Below are positions 1-11,111 of a stretch of DNA of 64,000 nucleotides, piece by piece (within the stretch, counting starts at the first letter, position 1; each line of letters starts with the position of its first letter). The DNA lies in NCBI GenBank assembly GCA_947646735.1, contig CANTFK010000781.1:95754-159753 (forward strand), given 5' to 3'. Below the pieces are notes generated by a model. That model was not told where the DNA came from. It saw nothing but the letters and a program-made list of their open reading frames with translations, and searched no databases. This DNA comes from Peronospora farinosa. Taxonomy: Eukaryota > Oomycota > Peronosporomycetes > Peronosporales > Peronosporaceae. A program made the position numbers and the translations under genes.

Positions 1-499
1 ATACTTCTTCCGTAATCATGTCCTTCAACATATACACATGTCTTGTGGAGTCTTGGTTTCGTTCCTTCCGGGAACCGACAACCACGCTTGACAAGATGTC
101 CTCATACGCAGGTATTAGCGATAAGCTAGTACGGACTAATTTGAACTAGAGCTATTTCCTGAGCGTTTGATCAAGCAAGAAACAAACTTCGTACAGAAGA
201 AGCTTGTATTATTACGCGATAAGCAGGAAAAAGTATATTGTTAATGAATGCCGACCTAAAGAAGACAATGACAACCTTTCGTCTTGAATTCTATCATCAT
301 TGAGATTGATATTCCGCTGCAAATTCTGCAAAATATTCAGACGGTAAAAGAAACGATATGTATTAGTGACGAGTTTAACGCTCATGAACAGCTTGTCGAG
401 GCTTTTGGCAGCTACTCTCCCCTTACACATGTTCAGAAGACAAACGGGTTTGCGGCAAACCACTCGTGACTCAGCCTAAGTTGCCCTTTCAAAGCCGTC
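1..499. other. Left-edge non-coding DNA
   Basis: I see no convincing gene here. Open frames on both strands around 212-469 are short and match no family I know. Positions 309-362 are nearly repeated at 2850-2904, on the far side of the effector gene. Confidence 0.5.
309..362. repeat. Dispersed 55-bp direct repeat, copy 1
   Basis: This matches 2850-2904 with few differences and shares runs such as ATATTCCGCTGCAA and AAACGATATGTA. The two copies flank the effector gene in direct orientation. Confidence 0.6.
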
Positions 500-630
500 G
501 ATTTTAATGAACTATTTCATGAGTTCATTGTCCAAACAGCTCCTGAACGTATTCAGTGCCCTTAATCTGTTTCAAACCGCCAAGACTCATTACACGGACG
601 TCGAGCGTAGCCATTTATCACCACTAGCAT
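500..630 (-). pseudogene. Possible WY-module remnant 3' of the effector gene
   Basis: Read on the minus strand and changing frame once, the DNA just past the effector stop codon resembles an internal segment of the effector itself. It gives LGGLKQIKGTEYVQELFGQ, compared with LKGLSEIEGTEEVVTPLL inside the gene. This is either the frameshifted tail of a once longer protein or the remains of a neighbouring paralogue. The match was made by eye over about 30 residues. Confidence 0.35.
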
Positions 631-1668
631 CTAAACCCCTGATGTAAGCGAGTTTTCTTTCACATACTGAACCCACATGCTAAGCAGTTCGACGTCAACT
701 GAGTGGTTCGGTTCAGGTTTCAGATTAAGCTTCAACAGCTCCAAGACTTCACGCGGAGACTTTTTTTTGGCTTTCCAAGAGGTTATCAGCGCAGACTTCA
801 ATTCGCCCTGTAAGTCTTTTCCGACTTTTGCCTTTGCCAAAGTGTCAAATATCTTCAGAAGGCTTTCATCACCGTGATGTTGAAGCGTATCGAATTCCTG
901 CACCACATACCTGACCCACATGTCAAAGTAAAATTTGTTACCACCTTTGTCAAGTTGCAGCCTAGTAAAAAGGTCATTTGCAGATAGTCCATCCATTTTC
1001 CAAGATGTCACCATAGAATTCAGTAATGGCGTCACAACCTCTTCAGTGCCCTCAATCTCGCTCAAACCCTTTAGAATCCTCAGACGGGTAATGTCGTCGT
1101 AATTAACTAACTCGAATCTCATCTTAAGGTCATTATTTTTCGGATATTTGACCCACATTGTAAGCAGTTTGATGAAAAGCGTGTGCTCAGTTTGCTGGTC
1201 TAGCTTCAACATCCTAAAGACGTCATGCACAGACCTATCCTCGTTTTTCCAAAAAGTCAGCAGCGCAGTCATCAATTCGCCCTGTATGTCTTCTCCAGCT
1301 TTAGCCTTTATCAAGGACTTTATCACCTTCAAAAGGCCTTCACCACCGTGACGTTTCAAGAACTTCGTTATCGCTAATTCGGTGGCTGGCGGAGCCTTTG
1401 CTAGATACCTGATCCAGGCATTATAGCGTTCGTTGCGTAGCCGGATGCTATTGTCCTTGTGGAGCTGTAGGACCCCTTCAATGGCTTTGTCGAACCCAGG
1501 TACGTTAAAGGTCCTTTCTTCTATGGTTGTTTTTACGCCGACCTCGTGAGTAGGAACATCTTTTTGACTAGGTGTTACAGATCCCATTGATGTTGAGATC
1601 GACCTTGTCGATGAGGTGTTGAAACAAGCAAAGAGAAGAGCTACGAAAAACAAGGAATCGAGGCGCAT
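631..1668 (-). CDS. Secreted WY-domain effector, EER type without RxLR
   Basis: The predicted product has 345 residues. I chose the internal ATG at 1668 because it gives a classic signal peptide (MRLDSLFFVALLFACF, cleavage near residue 22); the longer frame from 1743 puts 25 mostly polar and basic residues before it. An EER motif lies at residues 50-52, but no RxLR precedes it. The body is alpha-helical with repeated WY/LWY-type units: TFWKNEDRSVHDVFRMLKLD then TMWVKY, TSWKMDGLSANDLFTRLQLD then DMWVRYV, and TSWKAKKKSPREVLELLKLN then SMWVQYV. Such proteins are delivered into host plant cells by oomycetes, and some downy-mildew WY effectors are known to lack RxLR. The host target cannot be inferred. 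The gene has no introns and sits in gene-poor, repeat-rich DNA, as is usual for effectors. Confidence 0.85.
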   Translation of the reverse strand: MRLDSLFFVALLFACFNTSSTRSISTSMGSVTPSQKDVPTHEVGVKTTIEERTFNVPGFDKAIEGVLQLHKDNSIRLRNERYNAWIRYLAKAPPATELAITKFLKRHGGEGLLKVIKSLIKAKAGEDIQGELMTALLTFWKNEDRSVHDVFRMLKLDQQTEHTLFIKLLTMWVKYPKNNDLKMRFELVNYDDITRLRILKGLSEIEGTEEVVTPLLNSMVTSWKMDGLSANDLFTRLQLDKGGNKFYFDMWVRYVVQEFDTLQHHGDESLLKIFDTLAKAKVGKDLQGELKSALITSWKAKKKSPREVLELLKLNLKPEPNHSVDVELLSMWVQYVKENSLTSGV

Positions 1669-2909
1669 GATTGTTTCTCTTCGTTTGCTCCTGCGCTTCC
1701 AAGTGAAAAATTGATAATGATGACAGCATTGTGCACCTGTCACGCGTCGGTTTTATGAAAACCAGTATGCCTTTCATAGGAAGCGCACAGATATACTGTT
1801 GTGATGGATGATCAGACTATCTATTAAATCCTTCTGATTGTGTAAGATGTGTCTTTGAGAGAAATCTTTTGATCTTCTATCATGACTACGTCGCTCTCCT
1901 CTACACTAGCTCATGCTACTAGCTCAAACCAACAGGCTTCACGGGGGACACTCCTAAATGGCACGTGTAACCGTTTGGCCAAACCGAGCACATGAAGGGG
2001 GCAGGTACTGCCTCCGAAGTGAGGCAGGGTACCAAACCGGCATTCCCAGACGGACCAGCCGGACTGATCCCTGACATGCAGTTCCGGTTCTGATCGGAAC
2101 GACAGGAATCACGTTCTAAAGGAGTTTGCTTTGTGGGACCAGAATTTTTCGCGCTCGGCAAACGGGCCGGCGACTACGAGGCGGAACGGAGAATGGCAAA
2201 AACTTGTGGATACCTGGGTGGAGGGTGTTCAATGCTTTGTCGACGTACCCCACACACTCGAAATTTCGTGATACTAGATTTGGTCCAGCGGTAGATCAGC
2301 CAGTACACGCGCACTTACGTCCATGTCTTGAACTGCAGATTAATTTAACTCGTAACAAATGTAGCTACAAGGTCTCTGCTTCTTTGGACAAATCCTCAAA
2401 TTTTTCGTATATTCAAACAACGAGCTTCAACTTGATAAAACCGAGGGCTTGGAATGTTTGAAATCAAATCGTCAAGAGGAATGAAAAAGGTCGATCAATT
2501 CATCTCTGATCCATTGCGATATTCAATTGAGTACAGAGGGGGAATGTGTGGAACGAGGAAGGAACTATGAAACGCTACAAATGTTCCTGACCAATCGATT
2601 TGAGCAACCTAAAGAGTTCTTTTGTAGGCCTTTTGTTTCTGCAGCTGCTAGCGGTGTCGTCCACTCTAAACAGTAATGGTCACATCAGCACGACGCTATC
2701 GCGTCCTATGCATTTCCGTCTTTAACACTCCTCCTCGACGGAAGGTTTCCAATGTTTGACTTCGCCATAAGAAAAAATGAAAAGTTGTCGTCGAAATTGT
2801 TTTGGTCAGGAAGTATTGGCGAGCTGTACTTGTTTTTTCCGATATATTAATATTCCGCTGCAAGTTTTGCAATATTCAGACGGTAAAAAGAAACGATATG
2901 TATAATTAA
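1669..2909. other. Intergenic region upstream of the effector gene
   Basis: This should contain the effector promoter. A more GC-rich patch at about 1906-2250 has open frames on both strands (1919-2161 minus, 2126-2461 plus) that match nothing I recognise; it may be a decayed transposon piece. The end of the region (2850-2904) repeats 309-362. Confidence 0.4.
2850..2904. repeat. Dispersed 55-bp direct repeat, copy 2
   Basis: Second copy of 309-362. It ends about five bases before the E6 LTR, so this copy marks the left border of the retrotransposon nest. Confidence 0.6.
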
Positions 2910-3152
2910 GGTAACGGGGCTACACGACGGACATACTGATGAGGATTCGATATTCGATATCGCTGTACTAAGTACATCATACACAGATGTTGGGACGACA
3001 CGTCGTGCAATAAAGAAGTCTGAATTTATTGTTACTATTATAGTAATTTTTATAGTGTATGGTACTTAGGGTAGGATTTTTTTATCGTAATGCATAAATA
3101 AGATCAGTTCTCAAATTGAGTTATAAAAGCAAAGTCTTTACAAGACTTGTTT
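2910..3152 (+). repeat. E6 LTR, left part (split by E1)
   Basis: This is a diverged, inverted relative of the E1 LTR; it shares the reverse complement of the stretch around TGATGTACTTAGTAC and the TATTATAGTAATT region. It starts GGTAACGGGGC (a decayed TGTAACGGGG) and stops where E1 begins. The rest is at 10884-11111. Total about 470 bp. Confidence 0.7.
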
Positions 3153-3791
3153 TGTAGCGGAGCTGCACAGCTCTTTAGCCAGAGGAAGACTTTTAGGCTG
3201 AAAGCCTCTTAGTTCTAGAGAACTAAATAAATTTACGGCTAAAAGCCGCCTAGTTCTAAGGAACTAATTAAAGGACTTAAAAGTCATCCTGTTCTAAGGA
3301 ACTAGGAAAGAGACTTTAGTCAGTCAAGCAAGAAGCTTAAGGCTCAGATTCAACGCACAGAGTGCAAGAACAAGCTAGAAGCTTAAAGGTTCAGAAAACC
3401 AACGCACGAAGTGCACAAGAGAACAAGTCAGAACGACTTGCGATCTTAAACTCAAAATAAGAACTGAATTTATTGATGCTTTAAGATTTTATGAATAGTC
3501 CTACTCTAAGTACCCTACACTAGATTAATTACTATAATAGTAATTATAATATGCAGACTTTGCTATTGGGTGACGTATCGTCTAGACATCTGTGTATGAT
3601 GTACTTAGTACAGCGTTATCGATTATCGAATCCTAATCGATAAGATACGGTATTACCGAATACCGTATCGTTAACGCTCATACTTAATACGTCTCTAAAG
3701 AGAAGTATCATAATGCATTATATACAATAAAAGGGGACATCAACCGTAAACTCTTAAAAAGACGCTACAACCGTCGTGTAACCCCGTTACA
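3153..3791 (-). repeat. E1 3' LTR
   Basis: This LTR begins TGTAGCGGAG and ends CCCCGTTACA on the plus strand. A purine-rich tract (read on the minus strand GGTGGGGGAGGG) abuts it at 3792-3803 and is the likely polypurine tract. Short hairpins crowd 3180-3310, for example TTAGTTCTAGAGAACTAA. The last ~75 bases (3715-3791) differ strongly from the other LTR, although the rest is nearly identical. Confidence 0.9.
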
Positions 3792-3901
3792 CCCTCCCCC
3801 ACCAGACTGACGTTCCCATAGAATGTCATTCGACATTTTTCCTCTTTGAGGTAGTGCTTTAGCGAACGTTTAAACGTTACGGTTTAGTCACGGCACATAA
3901 C

Positions 3902-5161
3902 ATGACGCCTTCTGGCACTGAGTCACAGACTCTACGGGACCTCATTAAAGGCGACCTTGACGAAGCGGTTGATTACGAAAGTGACACCGTCTTTGTGGGA
4001 CCCGATGGGTCCCCTTTATCCACCCTTACGGGTAAAGATGACAGCAATCATGCACCGAATCCTTTCCCTGAAGTGATGCTGCAGATGCGCTAACAGCGTT
4101 AAGTGACCCACCTGACGTATCGTCAACAGCGACGGTTACTTACCCACTCGACGAGCAGCAACAGCAGACTTCTACCAAGAGGAAGGCACCACGCGTGGGA
4201 CGAAGAATATGGCAAGGCTTCAGGGCCACCGACATTATGGGTTCAAGCCACCTACAGTGGAAGAACGCCTGAAGGAGGCATCTGGACATTACCTTTCTGG
4301 CTGGGCCATTGGGCCTGAGGCCATTTCACCCGAGGATGTCGCTACGCGAAAGGCCCTTCGACAACGCTATCTGGAACCCCATATCACTACGCAAAGCCAA
4401 TACTTGGCACGCCTCACTAGTCAAGTGCGCGGTGCACCAGTCCCTCCTCTAAAGGGTGTCCTCATCCTTCTGTTCGCGGGGGAAACTGAGGAGGAAAAAG
4501 ACGCGGCTTTTAGCCGCTGGGCGCATTATGCGCGACGTTTAAGCAGCATGTGGGCCCTACGGGCAAGTGCCGATGTGGCAGATGCTCGTCTCGAACGGAA
4601 AATGCGTTACGATTACGCTAAGTTGAAGGCCCGAGGAAAGTTGAAATCCCAACGAATGCAATATGCTTCTGCTACCCAGCACCCCAATGTTTCGGCTACT
4701 CCTTTAGCGGCGAGTCCACGACAGGCCGAGGCCGCTAACTCGCCTACCCTCACCACTACTGGTGAGAAGCGGCATCGACAACCGGTTGGCCCTGCGCACG
4801 ACGTTCAAAAACGTCCACGGCGTATGGACAATCCTGCCGAAGGGGAACCTCGAACTCCCATGAGTTCCACGACTCGGGATATCCCCGCCACTTCACCAGA
4901 TACTGGTTTTGATCGTGGCGACGACGCTTCTGCAGTAGACGATCCACATGGAACTGAAGATTTCCCTTCTCATCGATCAATGCCGGAGGCGACCGGTGTA
5001 TCGGCACAAGCTTATGCCGAGCTGCGTCAGGAGTTGAAGTGTCATTAGGAGATTGTGAAGACGATGCATTACATTCTCGAGTCGCTGGAACAGAGTCGAA
5101 CCCGAGTGGAGGGTCAACTTGACCTCTTGGTCCAAATGATACGTCCTGCGGCGTGCCGATG
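3902..5161 (+). pseudogene. E1 antisense accessory ORF (opposed to pol)
   Basis: The reading frame starts 110 bp inside the 3' LTR, on the strand opposite to gag-pol. Segments: 3902-4093 (acidic, DLDEAVDYESDT), a stretch in another frame to about 4205, then 4209-5048 (279 residues), then one stop followed by a short coiled coil ending near 5161. It runs acidic N-terminus, helical middle part (EEEKDAAFSRWAHYARRLSS), Ser/Pro/basic linker, C-terminal helix. The linker lies over the chromodomain coded on the other strand (4756-4990). E3 and E4 have frames with the same position and layout. I recognise no domain. Two frameshifts and a stop show that this copy is dead. Confidence 0.6.
4756..4990 (-). 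pseudogene. E1 integrase C-terminal chromodomain
   Basis: The minus strand encodes FHVDRLLQKRRRHDQNQYLV followed directly by KWRGYPESWNSWEF, a typical chromodomain core. Such domains direct Gypsy integrases to marked chromatin. The segment is in a different frame from the integrase body and lies entirely under the opposed ORF 4209-5048. Confidence 0.85.
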
Positions 5162-6480
5162 AGCTCGGCGCAAGCGTCTTAGCATTCACGTGGGACGGAT
5201 CCCGATATGGTTTGAGCATGCCGACGTAGAACACGGGATGTGTACGCAATTTGCGCGGCAAATTGAGCGTATACTAGGCCTTTCTTAGCCACTAGCGTAA
5301 AGGGTCCGATGAAGCGCGGACGCATTTTTTTCTTATAGACAGCAGACACTACATTGGTAGGTAGGTTTTTAGCATTGAGTAAGACTTGGTATTCGACCTC
5401 ATAATCATCAATACAACTTCTGCCAATAGCATCCGCATATTCCTTCTGTTTGTCTTGGCTATCAGCCATTGCGTCTTGCACATGTCGTAAGACATTTAGT
5501 CGCGTTGCGAGAAACGCATTCATTTGTTTCTTAACAGTATTAGGGCTGACATCAGCAAGCCGATCGGCAACCTCTCCCCCACCAAGCCCTAAACCACTCG
5601 GTGGTAGAGTTAACGGAACGCGTGGTTGTGTGAGGCCATTCACATAGAACGGAGTGTAGCCGGTAGAGGCGTGCACGGAGTGATTAGATGCGAGCTCAAC
5701 AACAGGGAGAATAGATCTCCAGCGCTTTGGCGTTTCAGCGCAAACACTGCAGAGGATATCTTCAACAACGCGATTTACGCGTTTGGTTTGACCATCGGTC
5801 TGCGGATGATCCGCATGTCCACAGCGGATCATCTGCCCAGCACCTGAAAGACGGACTTCCAAAATTTACTCGTAAAATGAGAATCACGATCAAAAACAAT
5901 TGCAACTGGCAAGCCATGTTGACGAAACACTCGATCGATAAACAGATCCGCTGTACCCACACCATCGATCGAGTCTGGCACAGCCGCTAAGTGAGCCATC
6001 TTGCTCAAACGGTCCACAAAGACCACAATACCTGTGTTGCCATGCGAATCTTTCGGTAGGCCAAACACAAAATCCATACTAATGGACTCCCAGCACCCAG
6101 TGGGAATAGACAAACTAGCCAGCGGCGCTGCCGAATGTGGCGAGGGTTTCACCCGTTGACATGTTTCACACGTACGCACATATGTGCTCACCCATTTATA
6201 TAATTTGGTCCACCAATAACGTTGGCATATTCTTTTCACGATTCAAATGACCACCGATGGCGGTGTCATGTACCACATAGAGGATACAATACTTCAGGTT
6301 CTCGTCGTGAGGAATCACAATACGCGGAGGACCCGCCTCATCTGTACAATAGTAAAACAGCCCCTCATCGATAGAATATCGATGCAGGCTCGCACGTAAT
6401 CGTGCCGACATTTTAATGTCCGAGTCTTTACACTCATCACTGACAAAAGCCTGTAGCAGTTTTACACAATGACCGTCGTT
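4991..6480 (-). pseudogene. E1 integrase
   Basis: The zinc-binding part is split near 6220, with CETCQRVKPSPHS at its end. The core keeps all three acids: MDFVFGLPKDSHGN, FDRDSHFTSKFW and ADHPQTDGQTKRVNRVVED. The C-terminal barrel includes MRPRFIGPFTLV. At least three frame changes break it (near 6220, 5850 and 5260). Confidence 0.85.
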
Positions 6481-6519
6481 AGCATTCGCCGTTTGAATAA
6501 GATCGGTGATCGAAGACGA

Positions 6520-8947
6520 CAGCGTCGTAACATGAGCAAGCTCATACTCAGGTCTGCGTGACAACGCATCAGCCAAAGCGTTTTGCTTTCCCGGCTTATA
6601 CTTCACCTCGACGTTATATTCAGCAATAAATGAAAGCCGACGAGCCATTCGTTGCAAGAGATGCGGCGACTGAGCCGCAGTGCGTAAAGACGCATGATCG
6701 GTATAGATCACAAAAGGCTTTGAACCCAGCAGATGAACTCTGAATTTGTCTAGAGCATACTTCTCTGCAAGTAGCCCTTTTTCATGAACGGGAAAGTTCT
6801 TTTCTGCAGCTTTCAGCTGGCGAGATCTAAAGCGATCACACGCTCACGGCCTTCATCATCTTGTTGTAACAGAGCACTGCCAATGGCATAATTCGACGCG
6901 TCACAGACGACGCTAAACGGTTGATCGGGGTCTGGCAAAGCCAAAATAGGAGCATGAAGAAGGCTAGCCTTCACCGCTTGAAAAGCATCCTCGTGATCGG
7001 CATGCCAACACCATTCCACATCCTTTTTAAGGAGATTGGATAATGGCCGAGCCATATCAGCGTAATTCTCGCTGTACTTGTGTAAGTAATTGGCAAGGCC
7101 AAGCCATTTACGCAAGTCCTTCTCAGTCTGTGGAACAGGACAATCGACTATGGCTTTGACCTTGGCGGGATCCGCTCTAAGGCCCCATTTTCCAATGAAA
7201 CACCCTAGAAAGGGAATTTCTGCGGCCCCGAAGATGCACTTAGATGCATTAGAATATAGCTTATTAGTGCGCATGCGCTCGAGCACACCTCGTATATGAA
7301 CAATATGGTTCTCAATATCTGACCTCCCATGTTCAGCTCGACTATGGACAAAAATGTCATCAAAGTACGTCTGTGCATAACTTCGATGGGGGTCAAAACA
7401 ATTGCGTCACCAAACGATTAAACGTAGCCGGAGCATTCGATAGCCCTGGGGCATCACCAACCACTCCCAGAGCAACCGCTCGGAGTACTAACAGCAGTAA
7501 GCGGAATATCGCTAGCTCGCATAAGCAATTGGTAATAACCATCGACTAAGTCGAGCGCACTGTACATGGTACAACCGACCATATTGTTCTGAAGAACATC
7601 CTTTCTAGGTATTGGAGTCTGCGCAGGTATAGCTGCTGCATTGAGATTATTATAAGCATGGACGATACGCCACTTACCATTCGGTTTCTTGACACAGAAA
7701 GTGGGTGTCGCGTGCGGAGATTTCCTCTCGCGCACCAAACCCGCTGCGTGCTTTGAACGAAAGAACTCGTCAATGACGTCACAATGTTCTTTGGGCAGGG
7801 GCCACTGCCGTGTTACGCAGTATCTGGTTATGGAACCAAGTCAATTTCATGACGTACACCTCTATCAGGAGGAAGAACATACGGTGGATCATAGCACACC
7901 ACGTCCTGAAATTTCTTAACTAAAGGATAGTAGGGCTCTGAAGGGCTCTTCAGCATAGATGCTCCACTACGTGCACTGAGTGCTGCCTTAGTATCTACCA
8001 GGACTGCCTCATCGACAAGCAAGGATGAGTTCAGCTCGAGGGTAGTCGAATGACCACTATATCGAATAGATTACCAACCTTTAAGGCTTGATGAAATCAT
8101 CCACAAATATTTCATCTAGCTCTAAGAGAGTATTTAATGATGGGAGGGCCTCAAGGTCAACCTCACCATCTACATCACCTGTCACTCCGTTGACCAGGGT
8201 ATTCAACTGGTCAGTGACATCACTACGCGATAAAACAGACACTTTACGTCTTGCAGCCGCCATCTGGCGACGCTGCCGTCTCATTGACGAGACCGTACTT
8301 TTGTAACGTACTTGGGATACCATCATCCCCAAGGTCAACAGTTTACTTGACCTTAACCTTCCCTATGCGAGAGCCGGTGTCAGTATTGACATCCAGTGGG
8401 TCACTAGTACAAGTGACTTTAGTAACAAGGTCATCGACCTTAGCTTGCTCTATCCGAGAGCCGATGTCATTACCCACATCCAGTGTCTCAAAATTACTAT
8501 TAGTATCACTTAACGGAGTAAGTGCCGTTCCAATAAGTGTCACTGAGCTCTGCTCAACATCATTATTGTTAACAGTGGAGTTTATCAGCTCAGACACTCC
8601 AAAATCCAGCACACTAATTGACTCAGTAAGCGGATCGCGCCAATAGCGCTTCTGTTCCTTAAAGAAGGTGGGTTCATGACTCTCCAAAGCTTCGCTTGGA
8701 ACATTGCACGTTGCGCCTAAGGTTTTGGATCTCCAATCGATCCATGGCTCATGGCTCTCTAGCCAGGACATACCGAGAATGAGATCATATCTCTAGTCCA
8801 AATCACTAGACAGCGCTCGACGCTATTGAAGTCTAAGAACTTCACACCTAAGTTCAACGGAGCTTTAGGAACGGTTACACTTACACCTACATCGAGACAA
8901 ACGGTTATACTGACACCCTCTTGGGCTTTTAGCGCCTTAGCATACAA
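6520..8947 (-). pseudogene. E1 protease-reverse transcriptase-RNase H
   Basis: Upstream of RT is the protease tail MSWLESHEPWIDWRSKT, a Gypsy hallmark. RT fingers and palm: SPHATPTFCVKKPNGKWRIV, IPAQTPIPRKDV and ALDLVDGYYQLLM. The palm is broken near 7450, where the catalytic YxDD box would follow. The connection reads LRKWLGLANYLHKYSENYAD, and RNase H includes FSVVCDASNYAIGSALLQQD and KPGKQNALADALSRRPEYE. Several frameshifts exclude a functional polyprotein. Confidence 0.88.
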
Positions 8948-9180
8948 CTGACTCCCTTAAGGGGAACGACGCAGGACATAATTACCTGACGCCCCTGAGT
9001 CAATTAGAACTGACCATGGTTTCTTAAAACCCCAAACGATTGCCGACACAACTAACAACCCTGGCTTGTAATCTTGTTCCATGGAAGCATCCACAGAGCC
9101 ACCTGGGGCTAAGCCCTGTTTACCTTTACCTCCTAAAGATTCAACAGAACTTAGTTCTTTCCCAGTAGGGCGCCCCGCGC

Positions 9181-10210
9181 CTACTGGGAGTCGACATTTT
9201 CCCCTGCGGTGCTCGCCTTTTGGCTAGGAGCAGGGCTTCGGCTTTTGCCGATTTGAACGTTGCTTTCGCAACGGACAGCTAGGGCGGAGATGCCTAGTGC
9301 TTCCGCACATGTAACATCTACGGATGCTACCTTGCTGCTCAGTAGCTTGAAGCTAAGCTTCTTCAGCATGGCTGAGGTCCATGGGTTACGCCCTGTTAGA
9401 GGCATTTGTATAATACCATGGCAGACCATAGCGAGCATATTTGAAATTAAATTCAGCGTTAAACGCTATGCTTACTGCCTCTTCAAAAGTCGAAGGCTGG
9501 ACACGGAAAACTTCTGTCCTGGCGACCCCAGTAAAAAGTACTTCCATTAAACTGGTTACTCGGACTTCCTCTGCCAGAGGATCCTGTTGCATAGCAGCAA
9601 TGAGAGTTCTTAACTCTTGGACATAGTCCGACAATTCTTTCTTACCCTGTCGGGTAGCTAAGAAGCGTGAGAGCACATGACAAGCCTAATTAGGCGGTGC
9701 AAACACACAAGTTAATTGTTCTTAAGCATTTCCCATGTGGGGAATGCGGCATTTACAGATACATCGCTCATTAAAGCCCACTCTCTAGCACTTCCACCGA
9801 GCTTCGAAATGGCCAAGCCAGCTCGTTTCTTTTCTGAAACGAGCGTGAAACATACATTGCCATTTCAACTTCTCGGATCCAGAGAAGAAGATTTTCTTCC
9901 TCCTTGATCTCAAACGTTTTAACATTTAATCACGTGGGCGAGCCTTTGGCTCTGCATCATGCACAGATACCGGGATGTACTGTGTAGGCGCAGCTGACGC
10001 TGCCTGGTCATGGACCTGCCCGAGTAGCGTTGCTTCATAACGCATAAAAGCCTCAAGGCGAGCATTTAAAACCTCGGGGCCTTGGGCCAAAAGGGCCTCG
10101 ATTTGATCGGGCCCAACGAACACAGATAATTTATTTAGTGCGAGTCGTTGCGCCTCAGAGAGGAATTTAGATTTTCCATCCTCACAGAGGGTCAGTCTTA
10201 AAAGTCTCAC
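9181..10210 (-). pseudogene. E1 gag
   Basis: The N-terminal segment (to 9926) contains QRLALNKLSVFVGPDQIEA and ends at a stop. The capsid-type segment 9676-9386 has DYVQELRTLIAAMQQDPLAE and FRVQPSTFEEAVSIAFNAEF, as in Retrotrans_gag proteins. A further frameshift near 9385 precedes a nucleocapsid region with NPMDLSHAEEA. Homologous N-terminal code reappears at 11170-11395 as part of E6. Confidence 0.8.
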
Positions 10211-10221
10211 GTGTAGTATTG

Positions 10222-10238
10222 ACTACGAGTGCTACCAA
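10222..10238 (-). other. E1 primer-binding site
   Basis: Two bases inside the 5' LTR, the minus strand reads TGGTAGCACTCGTAGTC, complementary to a tRNA 3' end of the form GTGCTACCA. E3 and E4 begin the same way (TGGTAGCAC), so these families share a primer tRNA. I cannot name the tRNA. Confidence 0.65.
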
Positions 10239-10240
10239 GT

Positions 10241-10878
10241 GTAGCGGAGCTGCACAGCTCTTTAGCCAGAGGAAGACTTTTAGGCTGAAAGCCTCTTAGT
10301 TCTAGAGAACTAAATAAATTTACGGTTAAAAGCCTCCTAGTTCTAAGGAACTAATTAAAGGACTTAAAAGTCACCCTGTTCTAAGGAACTAGGAAAGAGA
10401 CTTTAGTCAGTCAAGCAAGAAGCTTAAGGCTCAGATTCAACGCACAGAGTGCAAGAACAAGCTAGAAGCTTAAAGGTTCAGAGAACCAACGCACGAAGTG
10501 CACAAGAGAACAAGTCAGAACGACTTGCGATCTTAAACTCAAAATAAGAACTGAATTTATTGATGCTTTAAGATTTTATGAATAGTCCTACTCTAAGTAC
10601 CCTACAATAGATTAATTACTATAATAGTAATTATAATATGCAGACTTTGCTATTGGGTGACGTATCGTCTAGACATCTGTGTATGATGTACTTAGTACAA
10701 CGTTATCGATTATCAAATCCTAATCGATAAGATACGGTATTACCGAATACCGTATCTTTAACGCTCATACTTAATACGTCTCTAAAGAGAAGTATAATGA
10801 TGCATTATATGCAATAAAAGGGGACTTAAATCTTAAACTTTCTGAATGATGTAACAAGCGTCGTGTAGCTTCGTTACA
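10241..10878 (-). repeat. E1 5' LTR
   Basis: Partner of 3153-3791. About 560 bases are nearly identical (a handful of substitutions), but the final ~75 bases (10804-10878) are clearly different. In element orientation this is the start of U3. Confidence 0.9.
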
Positions 10879-10883
10879 TGTTT

Positions 10884-11111
10884 TCAAGTGCACCTTGTGC
10901 GTTTAATTCTTTGAACCGTAAGGTTGCTAAGCTTGTGAGTGTAAGCTCGTAGACTGAAGAAGTCACTCTTCAGTTCCGTAGATCAATTAAACTTCGTAGT
11001 CACCAATTAGCTTGGCATTTAGTAGTAAATTCATATTGTTTCCTAGAGATAAGAGGCTTTTAGCCATTAAAAAGTCTTTCTCTGACTTAAGATCTGTGTA
11101 GCTCTGCTACA
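10884..11111 (+). repeat. E6 LTR, right part
   Basis: Continuation of 2910-3152 after the E1 insertion. It ends GTAGCTCTGCTACA. The next bases, CTTGTAGCATGC, look like a decayed form of the shared primer site CTTGGTAGCAC. Confidence 0.65.

Larger units (their letters stand above)
3153..10878 (-). mobile_element. E1: Ty3/Gypsy chromodomain LTR retrotransposon, decayed, with TSD
   Basis: The element is about 7.7 kb. Its LTRs are 3153-3791 and 10241-10878, flanked by the target duplication TGTTT (3148-3152 and 10879-10883). Transcription runs right to left: 5' LTR, primer-binding site, gag, protease, reverse transcriptase, RNase H, integrase, chromodomain. Between pol and the 3' LTR lies an opposed reading frame on the plus strand. 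All protein genes carry frameshifts or stops, so the copy is non-autonomous. It landed inside the LTR of the related element E6. Confidence 0.92.

Noticed and set aside
1919..2461. Two opposed frames of 80 and 111 residues
   Set aside because: No family match and no start context; kept only as a note on a GC-rich patch.
8088..9626. Plus-strand frames within E1 pol and gag (72-131 residues)
   Set aside because: Ser/Leu-rich shadows without counterparts in E3 or E4, unlike the opposed ORF near the 3' LTR.
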